A stretch of DNA of 46,842 nt. It comes from a virus. Below are positions 37,720 through 46,343 of this stretch, in pieces (position 1 is the first letter of the stretch; the number at the start of each line of letters is the position of its first letter). The stretch lies in the IMG/VR virus record IMGVR_UViG_3300028801_000005, positions 1 to 46,842 of that record; one strand, given 5' to 3'. The notes under the pieces were generated by a model, which had not been told where the DNA came from, made no database searches, and saw only the letters and a program-made list of their open reading frames with translations. A program made the position numbers and the translations under genes.

Positions 37720-37911
37720 ATGGCTATCGCAGCGTTTGACGTTTTCAACCGTGGCGAACTTAAGGTTAAGCGGGGCTATGGGATCGAGTACGTAACCATG
37801 TTCGCGATCATCACTATTGAAGGATCGCGAATCTATCTATCCCGCGAAGAATCCATCCAGTTAGCCGCAGACCTGTTGGCGCTGACGGCGGATGTGGAGG
37901 AAAAGATATGA
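37720..37911 (+). CDS. 63-aa protein
   Basis: A product starting M-A-I-A-A-F-D-V-F and containing YVTMFAIITIEGSRIYLSRE and an acidic C-terminal helix. It begins 3 nt after the repeat-protein stop and overlaps the next gene by ATGA. No family recognised. Confidence 0.65.
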   Translation: MAIAAFDVFNRGELKVKRGYGIEYVTMFAIITIEGSRIYLSREESIQLAADLLALTADVEEKI

Positions 37912-38309
37912 GCCGGTCTGGTTATAGCGACGACTGCGAGGACATTGGCTTATGGCGTGGCGCTGTGCAGTCGGCGACGTTTGGAAAGCGCGGACAGAAG
38001 TTTCTCTCTGACTTGCTTGTGGCCCTTGATGCCATGCAAGACAAGCGACTTATTGCAGACGAGCTTGTTACGGCAGATGGTAGTTATTGCGCCATTGGTG
38101 TTCTTGGCGCAGCTCGCGGACTGGATATGACGAAGCTTGATCCAGAAGACCGTTACGCCGTCGCGGACGCATTCAACATTGCACCAGCTTTGGCTGCTGA
38201 AATTGTCTTTGAAAACGACGAGCGATGGACGTTGGATAACTCACCAGAAAATCGCTGGATACGTATGCGCCAGTGGGTATCTGACCAAATCCTAAAGGGT
38301 CAGCCATGA
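37908..38309 (+). CDS. Unknown conserved phage protein, 133 aa
   Basis: A helical 133-aa protein with GQKFLSDLLVALDAMQDKRLI, a CAIGVLGAARGLDM segment and VFENDERW near the end, followed by RWIRMRQWVSDQI. I recall this arrangement in unannotated phage proteins. ATGA-coupled at both ends. Function unknown. Confidence 0.7.
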   Translation: MSRSGYSDDCEDIGLWRGAVQSATFGKRGQKFLSDLLVALDAMQDKRLIADELVTADGSYCAIGVLGAARGLDMTKLDPEDRYAVADAFNIAPALAAEIVFENDERWTLDNSPENRWIRMRQWVSDQILKGQP

Positions 38310-38515
38310 ACGCCCGTCAATCGCACCCTTTCACCTTCATCGACTCCACCAAGCCGCTACCAAAGCGCCGCCGTACCGACTGGATGGTGAACAAGTACGA
38401 CGAATTGCGCGATGAACTAGGTCCGTTCGCTGCATTGTGGATTGGCGCTTATGCGGTCGTCGTTATCTGCGCGGCTGTGTCGGCTATTGAGATTTTTGAG
38501 GGATTCTTTTTATGA
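38306..38515 (+). CDS. 69-aa single-pass membrane protein
   Basis: A basic N-terminal half (KPLPKRRRTDWMVNK) is followed by one transmembrane helix near the C-terminus (AALWIGAYAVVVICAAVSAI). Topology with a cytoplasmic basic domain is likely. ATGA-coupled. Confidence 0.65.
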   Translation: MNARQSHPFTFIDSTKPLPKRRRTDWMVNKYDELRDELGPFAALWIGAYAVVVICAAVSAIEIFEGFFL

Positions 38516-38916
38516 GCGCCCTACGCAGCTACGACGATTGGAAGTTAGCCAGCGGCGAACCCGATACCGATGCGCAATTCGCTGCCGTTGAGCGCGCCGA
38601 GGATGCCATCAAGTCAGACCGCGAAAAGGTCGGTGAACTTCTGTTCGATAACCTGCCGTGTCGTGATGATGCCGAGTTCAGTGACGAAGTTCGCGAGATG
38701 GCAAACATCACCGCTTACGCGATCCAGGCGTGGCCAATCATCGAGTGCCTATCTACTGGCGTACCTCTGACGCCTTGGCAAGAGGCGATGCTTCCGAAGA
38801 TGTTCCATGCGCTGAAACCGTGGATCGATAGAGAGCCGATTGTGATTCGCGAGGCCGCGGAAAATGACGTGGAGGCAGGTTTTGACGAGACGGCGGATCA
38901 GAGGAATTACCGCTAA
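38512..38916 (+). CDS. Unknown 134-aa acidic helical protein
   Basis: The product opens with M-S-A-L-R-S-Y-D-D-W-K and includes AAVERAEDAIKSDREKVGELL and PWQEAMLPKMFHALKPWID. It is mostly helical and acidic. No family recognised. The ATG overlaps the preceding stop. Confidence 0.6.
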   Translation: MSALRSYDDWKLASGEPDTDAQFAAVERAEDAIKSDREKVGELLFDNLPCRDDAEFSDEVREMANITAYAIQAWPIIECLSTGVPLTPWQEAMLPKMFHALKPWIDREPIVIREAAENDVEAGFDETADQRNYR

Positions 38917-38953
38917 TTAATTTTTACCAACCAACAAACAAAGGGAAAACACC

Positions 38954-39228
38954 ATGACAGTTTCAAAGAATACCGCACGTCCCGTCATCGTTTGCACTGA
39001 GCATCGTGGCGTGTTTTTCGGTTACGCCAAAGACACCAAGGGTGATGTAATTAACCTTGAGAAAGCACGCATGGCTATTTCTTTCGGAACAACGAAAGGT
39101 GTAATGGAACTTGCCGAGACGGGTCCGACACGTAACAGCAAAATCAGCGCTAGAGCTGATATCGAAGTGCGAAAAGTTACTGCTGTATTTGAAGTAACCG
39201 ACGCGGCTAAGGGTGCGTGGGAGGCTGC

Positions 39229-39232
<4 letters not shown>
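38954..39232 (+). CDS. DUF6948-like small protein
   Basis: A 92-aa protein with RPVIVCTEHRGVFFGYAKD, ARMAISFGTTKGVMELAETGP and a final VTAVFEVTDAAKGAWEAA. The T-E-H-R-G-V-F-x-G-Y opening and the ARM and GP motifs match what I remember of DUF6948, small proteins widespread in phages. AGGGA lies 7 nt before the ATG. It overlaps the following repeat-protein gene as ATGA, so the two are coupled. Function unknown. Confidence 0.7.
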
Positions 39233-39642
<410 letters not shown>

Positions 39643-39682
39643 CCCACCCAACACAAGCCGGTTAGCGGCGAGAGGAATTAAT

Positions 39683-40819
39683 ATGAATACGGAACTGCAA
39701 GTCATCGAACGCGCCGAGCTGGCTCTCGGGTTTGCCACGCGCAAGGCTGAATTGGCTGAGCTGGCGAAGCAGTCGGCGCGCATTACTGGCATCACGAATG
39801 CTGCTGGTTACAACGAGTGCCACGCCGCGCGCATGCTGCTGAAGAATACCCGTGTCGAGATCCAGAAGACCGGCAAGGATGCGCGGGACGACGCGACCAA
39901 ATTCTCGAAAGCCGTCATCGGCAAAGAGGGTGAGCTTATCGCCATCATCTCGCCCGAAGAGACGCGCCTCAACGCTCTGCAGGTGGCTTATGACCAGGCG
40001 CTGGCCGATGCCAAGCGTGCCGAAGAGGAGGCTGAGGCAGCGCGCATCGCAGCCATTCAGGAGCACGTTGACGACATTCGCGGCATTCCGCTAAAGCTTG
40101 TCGGCAAGTCAGCGGAATACATCGCGCGAGAGATTATCGACCTTCAGGCATTGTTGATTGACGAAGAGCGTTTCGCGGAATTTATCGAGTCCGCCCGTCT
40201 GGCTCAGTCCACCGCGATCGCCCGCCTTGAACAGATGCATACCGACCAGCTGGCGCATGAAGCGGCACAAGCGAAACTGATTGCCGATCAGGCCGAGCTT
40301 GCCCAGCTTCGCAAGGAACAGGATGAGCGCCTAGCTTCCGCGCGCAAGAAAGCAGATGAAGAGCGGGCCGAGGCCGACAGGCTGGCCAAGATCGAGCGGG
40401 ACCGCTTGGCTGCGGAGGCGGAGGCACAGCGCCAGCGTGATGCTGCCGCGGAAGCGACACGCCGTGCTGTGCAGGAAAAGGCTGATCGTGAGGCTCGTGC
40501 CGAAGCTGATCGGGTTCGCGAAGATGAGGACAAGCGTCTAGCCGCACAACGTGAAGCGCAGAAGGTTGAGCAGGCCCGATTGGAGGCGCAGGCTGAAGAA
40601 GTTCGCTTGGCGCGCAACGAGGCACTGAAAAAGTCCGAAGCCGCGCGTGTCGCCAGCTTGACGCTTGGTGCTGCTGTTGCCGCTCTTATCGAATGGTTTG
40701 ACGAGTACGGCGCCCAAGATGATATGGGCATTGTTCCGAAGAAACTCTTTTCCGACCTAAAGATTGCAGTCGCAAACGATGTAAAGCCGGCGCGCGTGAA
40801 AAAACAGGCTGCGGCATGA
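39683..40819 (+). CDS. Long coiled-coil protein before the exonuclease
   Basis: A 378-aa protein. The N-terminal 120 residues are a helical domain (AGYNECHAARMLLKNTRVEI, GKDARDDATKFSKAVI); residues 195-330 are an almost continuous charged coiled coil (EERAEADRLAKIERDRLAA and similar); the last 45 form a small domain (AALIEWFDEYGAQDDMG). Proteins of this plan precede RecE/RecT-type modules in many phages and may organise recombination or inhibit host nucleases; the role is inferred. AGAGG lies 7 nt before the ATG. Confidence 0.7.
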   Translation: MNTELQVIERAELALGFATRKAELAELAKQSARITGITNAAGYNECHAARMLLKNTRVEIQKTGKDARDDATKFSKAVIGKEGELIAIISPEETRLNALQVAYDQALADAKRAEEEAEAARIAAIQEHVDDIRGIPLKLVGKSAEYIAREIIDLQALLIDEERFAEFIESARLAQSTAIARLEQMHTDQLAHEAAQAKLIADQAELAQLRKEQDERLASARKKADEERAEADRLAKIERDRLAAEAEAQRQRDAAAEATRRAVQEKADREARAEADRVREDEDKRLAAQREAQKVEQARLEAQAEEVRLARNEALKKSEAARVASLTLGAAVAALIEWFDEYGAQDDMGIVPKKLFSDLKIAVANDVKPARVKKQAAA

Positions 40820-41718
40820 ACGCGCAGATCAAGTCGCCGTTACTCACCAGCATCACCCAGTTCGCGCCGGGCATCTACCCCAACGTGCCCGCCGAGGTGT
40901 ATCACCGCAAAGAGCTTGGCGTGGTGAACTGCGGCGCTCTGAAGCAGCTCTCCGTGACGCCGGCGCACTACCGCGCGTGGCTGGCCGACCTTGACGACAA
41001 CGAGACACCCGCCAAGCATTTTGGTCGAGCACTGCATGTCGCCGTACTGGAACCGGAATTGTTCGACTCGACGTACATCATCGCCCGAGAGCATCCGTTT
41101 CGCCGTGTACCCGACCGCAACCGGAACGCAAAGAATCCCAGCCCTGAAACGCTGAAAGCATGTGCGTACTGGGACGAGTGGGAGCGCGAGATGGCTGGCA
41201 AGATTGAGATCAGCCACGACGACGCAATCATTCTGCGTGGCATTCAGGCATCCGTCGCCGCGCATCCGATCGCCGGCAAGTTGTTCCGCGGCGGACAGTC
41301 TGAGCAGACCATCATCTGGCATGACCGGGAAACCGGCCTGTTGTGCAAGGCACGGCTCGATTACTGGATCGCTGACCGCCGTATCGCCATCGACCTGAAG
41401 TCGACCGAGGATGCGAGCCCGCGAGGCTTTGCGAAGTCCGTCGCAAATTACCGATATCACATCCAGCACGCGCACTACAGCGAAGGCATGACGGCCACGG
41501 ACAACGCCCTACGCGCATTCCTGTTCGTTGCGGTGGAAAAGTCCCCGCCCTACGCCGTCGCCGTGCACTGCATCGACGCTGACGCGGAGGCGCGCGGCTA
41601 TGAACTGCGCCGGCGCGAGATGGATGCCCTTACCGATTGCCTGAAGACCGACAAATGGCCGGCATACGCGCCGTCGATCCACACGCTCGCGCTGCCGCGC
41701 TGGGCATTGAACGATTAA
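40816..41718 (+). CDS. RecE-like 5'-3' exonuclease (PD-(D/E)XK)
   Basis: A 300-aa protein overlapping the coiled-coil gene by ATGA. It opens with PNVPAEVYH and GALKQLSVTPAHY, features of the RecE/DUF3799 exonuclease family. Catalytic residues: R180-LD182, then AIDLK with D193 and K195, and the QxxxY motif Q217-Y221. It degrades one strand of duplex ends, leaving 3' overhangs for the RecT-like partner encoded next. Confidence 0.9.
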   Translation: MNAQIKSPLLTSITQFAPGIYPNVPAEVYHRKELGVVNCGALKQLSVTPAHYRAWLADLDDNETPAKHFGRALHVAVLEPELFDSTYIIAREHPFRRVPDRNRNAKNPSPETLKACAYWDEWEREMAGKIEISHDDAIILRGIQASVAAHPIAGKLFRGGQSEQTIIWHDRETGLLCKARLDYWIADRRIAIDLKSTEDASPRGFAKSVANYRYHIQHAHYSEGMTATDNALRAFLFVAVEKSPPYAVAVHCIDADAEARGYELRRREMDALTDCLKTDKWPAYAPSIHTLALPRWALND

Positions 41719-41733
41719 CCCGAGGAATTACGC

Positions 41734-42552
41734 ATGAGCGCAGTCGCTACACAAACCGAAACGCCGAGCCAGGCATTAGCCGCAGAGAGTCCTTTTTCTC
41801 TGTTGCAACGTAAGGCGAAGGCTTACGCCAGCTCGACGCTGGTTCCGAAGATTTACCAAGACAACATCGCCAACGTGATCATCGCGATGGAAATCGCGCA
41901 GCGCATCGGCGCGAACGAACTCATGGTGATGCAGAATCTTGCCGTCATTCAAGGCAAGCCGTCGTGGTCATCCACCTTCCTGATCGCCACCGTGAATGCC
42001 TGCGGCCGCTTCAAGCCGATGCGTTTCGAAGTTGTCGGAACGGACCCAAAGCACGAAGGCTACAAGGTCCGCGCCTACGCCGATGACAAGTCAGATGGCG
42101 AGCGCTGCATCGGTCCCTGGATCACTTGGACGATGGTTAAAGAAGAAGGATGGCTGCAGAAGTCCGGCAGTAAGTGGAAAACCATGCCCGAGCTGATGTT
42201 TATGTACCGAGCCGCTGGCTTCTGGTCGCGCCTGTACGCGCCCGAGGTAAGCATGGGCATCCACACTGCCGAGGAAGCCGAGGACATTGGCCAGCTCCGC
42301 ACAGTGACGCAAGGCGGATTGCGCACAAGTGAAACGCTGCAGCAGATTGAGCATGAACTCGCCGACGACGCGCCGCGCGTTCCGTCCGTAGACGACATTA
42401 CAGCCCAGCAGATCCACGACAAGCTTGCCGAAGCAACCACGCGTGACGAACTCGATGAAGCGTCGGCACTGATCACGTTGTTGGATCAAAGCGAGCGAGC
42501 AGAGCTTATTGCCTTTTGGGATGAGCGCACGCTGGCTCTGGCCGAGGCCTGA
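41734..42552 (+). CDS. recT: RecT-like single-strand annealing protein
   Basis: A 272-aa protein with the RecT/RedB-family core: TLVPKIYQDNIANVIIAMEIA, MVMQNLAVIQGKPSWSSTFL, a GWLQKSGSKWKTMPELM segment and a YRAAGFWSRLYAPEVSMG helix. It anneals complementary single strands produced by the exonuclease upstream. The last 70 residues are an acidic helical tail. It starts 15 nt after the exonuclease stop with a GAGGA. Confidence 0.9.
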   Translation: MSAVATQTETPSQALAAESPFSLLQRKAKAYASSTLVPKIYQDNIANVIIAMEIAQRIGANELMVMQNLAVIQGKPSWSSTFLIATVNACGRFKPMRFEVVGTDPKHEGYKVRAYADDKSDGERCIGPWITWTMVKEEGWLQKSGSKWKTMPELMFMYRAAGFWSRLYAPEVSMGIHTAEEAEDIGQLRTVTQGGLRTSETLQQIEHELADDAPRVPSVDDITAQQIHDKLAEATTRDELDEASALITLLDQSERAELIAFWDERTLALAEA

Positions 42553-42553
42553 G

Positions 42554-42715
42554 ATGAGCCGTAACCGCACAACGTTCGTCAAAGGCGAGATTGCTCCGCG
42601 CATAGCTGGCCGTAAAGGTCGCTGGAAATCACCGTGGCAGGTTCCGTACAACAAGGCCGCGAAGAAGACGATTCGGCTTGAGCTGATTCGGATGGCGGCG
42701 GAGGCGAGAAAGTGA
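42554..42715 (+). CDS. 53-aa basic protein
   Basis: The start ATG 42554 directly follows the recT stop. The product is very basic (M-S-R-N-R-T-T-F-V-K, IAGRKGRWKSPWQVPYNKAA) and ends in RLELIRMAAEARK. It may bind nucleic acid. The next gene begins with GTG in a 4-nt overlap. Confidence 0.65.
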   Translation: MSRNRTTFVKGEIAPRIAGRKGRWKSPWQVPYNKAAKKTIRLELIRMAAEARK

Positions 42716-43089
42716 ATTCAGACGATACCGACTCGAAGCGCACGCTGAGCCAAAACTCAAAAATGTGGCCGATGCTGACCGATTTCTCACGCCAAAAAAA
42801 ATGGCGCTGCACGGTCGCCGGAACCTGGGTGATGAAACTCATGCCGCCGGCTCACTGGAAGGCTGTTCTTACCGCGGCCTTTGCCGAAGAGACTGAGATG
42901 GCAGAGGGCTGGACTGGTGGTGTCGTGATGCTCGGCGAAAGCACCAGCAACTACGGTGTCAAACGCATGGCGGATTTCATCACTTGGTTGTACGCGAACG
43001 GCAACGAGGTTGGCATCGTCTGGTCAGAAAAGAGCGAACACGCTCACCGCATGTTTGGCGCGCACAACTACGCGAAGAAAGCCGCATGA
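42712..43089 (+). CDS. ninB: NinB-like recombination protein
   Basis: A 125-aa protein with a GTG start (GTGA overlap). It shows the NinB features: LSQNSKMWPMLTDFSRQ, PAHWKAVLTAAF, GGVVMLGESTSNY and MADFITWLYANGNEVGIVW. In lambda NinB (Orf) is a recombination mediator that loads on single-stranded DNA and works with the Red system, which agrees with the recT neighbour. Confidence 0.9.
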   Translation: MNSDDTDSKRTLSQNSKMWPMLTDFSRQKKWRCTVAGTWVMKLMPPAHWKAVLTAAFAEETEMAEGWTGGVVMLGESTSNYGVKRMADFITWLYANGNEVGIVWSEKSEHAHRMFGAHNYAKKAA

Positions 43090-43310
43090 ACCCGACACAA
43101 GAGTTCTGGCCCGATGGCTGGCACGACAACACGACCACCAACCACCGCGAGTATTGGAGCGAAGGACGCAAGGGTCGCCACGGTCATCGCAGCGGCATAT
43201 CGCCGGACAGTATGTACCGTGAGTTTCGTGCTCCGTGGGGATCGTTTCCTGACCTACCCTTCCACGCCCACTCAGACCATCAATCACATTCGGTAGGGAG
43301 AAAGTTGTGA
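43086..43310 (+). CDS. 74-aa His/Asp-rich protein
   Basis: A product starting M-N-P-T-Q-E-F-W-P-D-G-W-H with many His residues (GRKGRHGHRSG, HAHSDHQSHS). ATGA overlap at the start and GTGA at the end make it an operon member. No fold is evident; metal binding is possible. Confidence 0.55.
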   Translation: MNPTQEFWPDGWHDNTTTNHREYWSEGRKGRHGHRSGISPDSMYREFRAPWGSFPDLPFHAHSDHQSHSVGRKL

Positions 43311-43753
43311 ATCGAGTATTCGTAGACATGGATGGAGTGCTGGTTAATTTTGACGCATACCGCGATGAAATAGAAGCAACCGGTGACGAGATAAAACGGG
43401 TTCCGGGGGCATATCTTGCGATGAATCCTTACCCTGATGGATTAGCTGGCGTTCGTAGCTTGATAGGCATGGGTTACGAAGTATGGATAGCTACAAAACC
43501 GCCAACTGGTATTTCATTTGCCTACAAAGATAAAGCGCAGTGGGTAATGAATCACCTTCCAGAATTGAAGCGTCGAATCATCATCACTCACGACAAAGGA
43601 TTGCTAGGAGATGAAGACGATTTTCTAGTAGATGACCGACCGCACAAAGCAAATTGCATGAAATTCAAAGGAACGCTTATCCCGTTTATTAACGGAATTA
43701 CTTGGGCCGATGTTCTAAACCAATTACGAAAGCCACAGAAGGCCACCCCATGA
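43307..43753 (+). CDS. HAD-family 5'(3')-deoxyribonucleotidase-like protein
   Basis: A 148-aa protein with a GTG start. Motifs: VFVDMDGVL with nucleophile D7 and D9, the Thr and Lys of ATKPP near 63-66, K-W pairing in KAQWV, and VDDRP near 112. This is the NT5C-like HAD group that removes phosphate from deoxynucleotides. It could adjust nucleotide pools in infection. The gene is visibly AT-richer than its neighbours, a sign of separate origin. Confidence 0.8.
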   Translation: MNRVFVDMDGVLVNFDAYRDEIEATGDEIKRVPGAYLAMNPYPDGLAGVRSLIGMGYEVWIATKPPTGISFAYKDKAQWVMNHLPELKRRIIITHDKGLLGDEDDFLVDDRPHKANCMKFKGTLIPFINGITWADVLNQLRKPQKATP

Positions 43754-44097
43754 ACACTCAAGACAAGCTGCGGGAGTTGATTGATCGGCTAACTCAGACA
43801 GGTAGTCAGAGTGTTAAGTCTGGTTATGACGAAGGCTATAACGACGCCTGCAACTACATTTCAGACGAACTCGAAGCCATTCTCAACTCCGGCGATTCGG
43901 GGGAATGGGTTTTGGTTCGAAAAGATGCCGAAGAATGGGGATCTGCGCTTAACGCAGCCAGTTGGGAATTTATCGAAAACTGCCCGGAAAAGTCGGCGTT
44001 ACTTTTCAACCACTGCAAGACCTCTTTACGTCTGGCGATCCTCAAGTATTTAGACAAGGTAACCCCAACCCTTCCGGCTGATGGGAGTGAGAAATGA
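43750..44097 (+). CDS. Unknown 115-aa accessory protein
   Basis: The start ATG 43750 makes ATGA with the nucleotidase stop. The product begins M-N-T-Q-D-K-L-R-E-L-I-D-R-L and includes YDEGYNDACNYISDELEAIL, a pattern frequent in small phage accessory proteins. Mostly helical, no assigned function. Confidence 0.6.
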   Translation: MNTQDKLRELIDRLTQTGSQSVKSGYDEGYNDACNYISDELEAILNSGDSGEWVLVRKDAEEWGSALNAASWEFIENCPEKSALLFNHCKTSLRLAILKYLDKVTPTLPADGSEK

Positions 44098-44471
44098 ACT
44101 ATTCGGATGCCGAGATTGATCGGGCCGCTTTTGAGAAGTGGGCTTTGAGCGAAGGTTTTTATATTGACCATGCCGAAGACTCAGCCGGAGCGGCTAACCA
44201 CTACGAGTACATAAACACTCAACGGCTATGGCAAGGCTGGCAAGCAAAAACTTCCAGCCTTGGGACTGGGGATGCGGTGGATGCTAGGCAGAAACTTCCG
44301 GCTGGTTGGAACATTGAGGTTAGAGAAAACGCAGGCGTTAAAGCTCTATGTATTTTTGGCCCCATCGGCTGTTTTGCGGTTGATGGAACCACAGATTTCC
44401 CAAGCATGATCCGCACGGAAATAATCGAATCACTGCAAGCCGCCCTAGCAAAAGGAAACGACCATGGGTAA
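44094..44471 (+). CDS. Unknown 125-aa phage accessory protein
   Basis: A modular accessory protein: AAFEKWALSEGFYI and YINTQRLWQGWQAK resemble the A-F-x-x-W and W-x-x-W segments shared by many phage ead-like proteins, followed by a beta-rich part (KALCIFGPIGCFAVDG). ATGA-coupled. Function unknown. Confidence 0.6.
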   Translation: MNYSDAEIDRAAFEKWALSEGFYIDHAEDSAGAANHYEYINTQRLWQGWQAKTSSLGTGDAVDARQKLPAGWNIEVRENAGVKALCIFGPIGCFAVDGTTDFPSMIRTEIIESLQAALAKGNDHG

Positions 44472-44913
44472 TCCTACTGTTGATGAAGTGCGTGCTCAGC
44501 TAGATGCGCTTGAGTTTGACGTAGCGCAAGGAACGGTTTCGGCAATGCAGCTATTCACGAAGATGCGTTATCGAATCACAACGTTACTCGCCGAGCAGGC
44601 GAAGGCTGAGCCGGTGGATTATGCTGATGCGCTTGCGGATTTCATTCACGCATACATTAGCGAAGCTGGCGGATACACAAACGGCCACTTGCGGGATGCA
44701 ATTAAGGCATTCAAACCCTCGCCGGTTGTCGCGCCGCAGGGTGTGGTGGTTGAACTGATCGACGCAGCCAAATTCGCAAGCGATGTGCTCGCGGAGTTGT
44801 ACGCAAAGTACCAACTGAAAATAGGCCCTTATGCTTCGCAGGCGCAGCTTGCCAACGTCAAATTACGCTACGCCATCAAAGCCGCCCCATCGCCTGCCGA
44901 GGGTTCGGTATGA
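44464..44913 (+). CDS. Unknown 149-aa helical protein
   Basis: It starts 8 nt before the previous stop. The protein is helical (DEVRAQLDALEFDVAQG, LLAEQAKAEPVDYADALADF) with an AAKFASDVLAELYAKYQLKI segment near the end. No family recognised; neighbours are accessory genes of the same style. Confidence 0.6.
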   Translation: MGNPTVDEVRAQLDALEFDVAQGTVSAMQLFTKMRYRITTLLAEQAKAEPVDYADALADFIHAYISEAGGYTNGHLRDAIKAFKPSPVVAPQGVVVELIDAAKFASDVLAELYAKYQLKIGPYASQAQLANVKLRYAIKAAPSPAEGSV

Positions 44914-45629
44914 GCGGGCCAAGTGTGGGTGCGAAAGATCACAGTGGGATTAGTAACGAGGAATTGGCGGAGATAATGGATATTCCTTGCTGCACGTCCA
45001 TGTCGCATTCTGGATTGTCCGACGAAATAGCAAAGCGTTTGAGGAAATACGCCGAACTTCTCTCGCAGGTGGAGAATGCGGATGACCGAGCAACCGATTG
45101 GGGAACGAACACGGGTCATGGTCATGTGTGGAAACGGCCTGATGGGCTAATGGTAAGGTGCGGCGGACCATCCATTTGCACGATATGCGCTCGCGATGAG
45201 AAACAACCAAAACCACCGATCCCAGCCACGCAGGACGCTCAGGGGGGTAGATTTCTTCCGAATGGCACTCGCGTCATTTGGCAATCAAGCAACGGAACAG
45301 AATTCCCCGCGACGATCACTGCTTGGCACGCCGAAACATACGATGCCGTGCTGGACGATGGATGCGATGCAAAAGGCTTCGCTCGTGGGCGATTCAAGTT
45401 ACCGGCCAACGCTCGCCGGGCTGAGGGTGGTGAGTGCAAGCTGCTGAGTGACCTTGTTCGCACTGCGCCAGATGCCATTTATTTGCAAGTGTCCGATGAA
45501 GCTTGGCACTCGGAAAAAGAATTCCCACGGGACCATGACGGCATATCGTGGTGCGAGGATTCCGTGCTTGCTTGCGAGGTCAAGTACATCCGCGCTGATC
45601 TAGCCATCGGAGAATCGCATGAAGGCTGA
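44910..45629 (+). CDS. Modular accessory protein with Cys-rich insert, 239 aa
   Basis: A 239-aa protein that looks like joined modules: an N-terminal helical part, then GHGHVWKRPDGLMVRCGGP and CTICARD, which resemble the short zinc-binding end of many phage accessory proteins, then a small beta domain (FLPNGTRVIWQSSNG, EFPATITAWH), and a C-terminal YIRADLA end. ATGA start. Function unknown; recombinational assembly is likely. Confidence 0.6.
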   Translation: MSGPSVGAKDHSGISNEELAEIMDIPCCTSMSHSGLSDEIAKRLRKYAELLSQVENADDRATDWGTNTGHGHVWKRPDGLMVRCGGPSICTICARDEKQPKPPIPATQDAQGGRFLPNGTRVIWQSSNGTEFPATITAWHAETYDAVLDDGCDAKGFARGRFKLPANARRAEGGECKLLSDLVRTAPDAIYLQVSDEAWHSEKEFPRDHDGISWCEDSVLACEVKYIRADLAIGESHEG

Positions 45630-45933
45630 GCTTCTTAACTGCCCGTTCTGCGGCGGGATAGCGTCTGTAACTGACATGGCTCGATGGGGACAGAATGTCG
45701 AATGCAACGATTGCGGAGCTTGCAGCAAAGACACCAAGGAAGGAGAGGCAACGCTCTATTCCTGGTGGAACTCCCGCGCCACAACAAACCTTCAATCCCG
45801 CGCTGATCGGGCTGAGGCGTTGCTGAGGGATTGCCGGGATGTTATCTGGGAATGCATGAGGGACTACGGCGTCGAGGATGGCGGCTCGATACTTCGTCGC
45901 CTGGATGAATTTCTTGCGGAGCGTGAGGGGTGA
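45619..45933 (+). CDS. Lar-like restriction alleviation protein
   Basis: A 104-aa protein with the Lar signature: C8-P-F-C11-GG at the N-terminus, a second C29-x-x-C32 pair in VECNDCGA, and a YSWWNSR end motif near 55-61, followed by a helical extension. Lar-type proteins of Rac and other prophages reduce restriction by host type I enzymes. It overlaps the previous gene by 11 nt. Confidence 0.8.
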   Translation: MKAELLNCPFCGGIASVTDMARWGQNVECNDCGACSKDTKEGEATLYSWWNSRATTNLQSRADRAEALLRDCRDVIWECMRDYGVEDGGSILRRLDEFLAEREG

Positions 45934-46148
45934 GCGCTCAACACTTACTCACGCTCGAGGCCGTGTGCGAGAAAGTCTCGCTGAGCCACACGACCGTTTA
46001 CAAAGGAATCAAGGAAGGCACTTTCCCGCGGCCGGGTAAATTCGGCAAGCGATCGCTCTGGTCAGAATCAGAGGTCGACGAATGGATTTCGCAGTTGATG
46101 GCTGATCGCGATGTGGTTGGAAACATGGGTCAGTCAAAAGCCGCATAG
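45930..46148 (+). CDS. AlpA-like excisionase/regulator
   Basis: A 72-aa protein with a GTG start (GTGA overlap). It has the AlpA/MerR-like winged helix: VCEKVSLSHTTVYKGIKEG, FPRPGKFGKRSLW and SEVDEWI. Such proteins act as excisionases or regulators of int in P4-type prophages. Its place directly before att and int supports this role. Confidence 0.85.
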   Translation: MSAQHLLTLEAVCEKVSLSHTTVYKGIKEGTFPRPGKFGKRSLWSESEVDEWISQLMADRDVVGNMGQSKAA

Positions 46149-46151
46149 CAA

Positions 46152-46175
46152 AAAGCCCCGAATTAACAGGGCTTT
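46152..46175. terminator. Hairpin terminator after the rightward early operon
   Basis: AAAGCCC (46152-46158) and GGGCTTT (46169-46175) form a 7-bp stem with a 10-nt loop, 3 nt after the AlpA-like stop. The T-run is short on the plus strand (three T) and longer on the minus strand (five T), so it may act in both directions. Confidence 0.7.
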
Positions 46176-46187
46176 AGGCTTATGTAT

Positions 46188-46199
46188 TGGCGGAGAGAG
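46188..46199. other. Candidate attP core
   Basis: TGGCGGAGAGAG equals the reverse complement of the 3' end of many bacterial serine tRNAs (CTCTCTCCGCCA). It lies between the excisionase-like gene and int, the usual attP place for P4-type integrases. The match stops after 12 bp and does not cover the T-arm, so the assignment is weak. Confidence 0.3.
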
Positions 46200-46343
46200 C
46201 GTCCGCGAGCCGCGCATATTGCACCATTCGCCCAAAGCAAGCAAGCCTTGCTGCATCAACGTTTCTATGGGTTTTGTTTTCCGCTACTGTTCGCCAATGT
46301 AAGTGGCAATCAGGGTGTAAAACATGGGTGGGAATGTGGGTCG

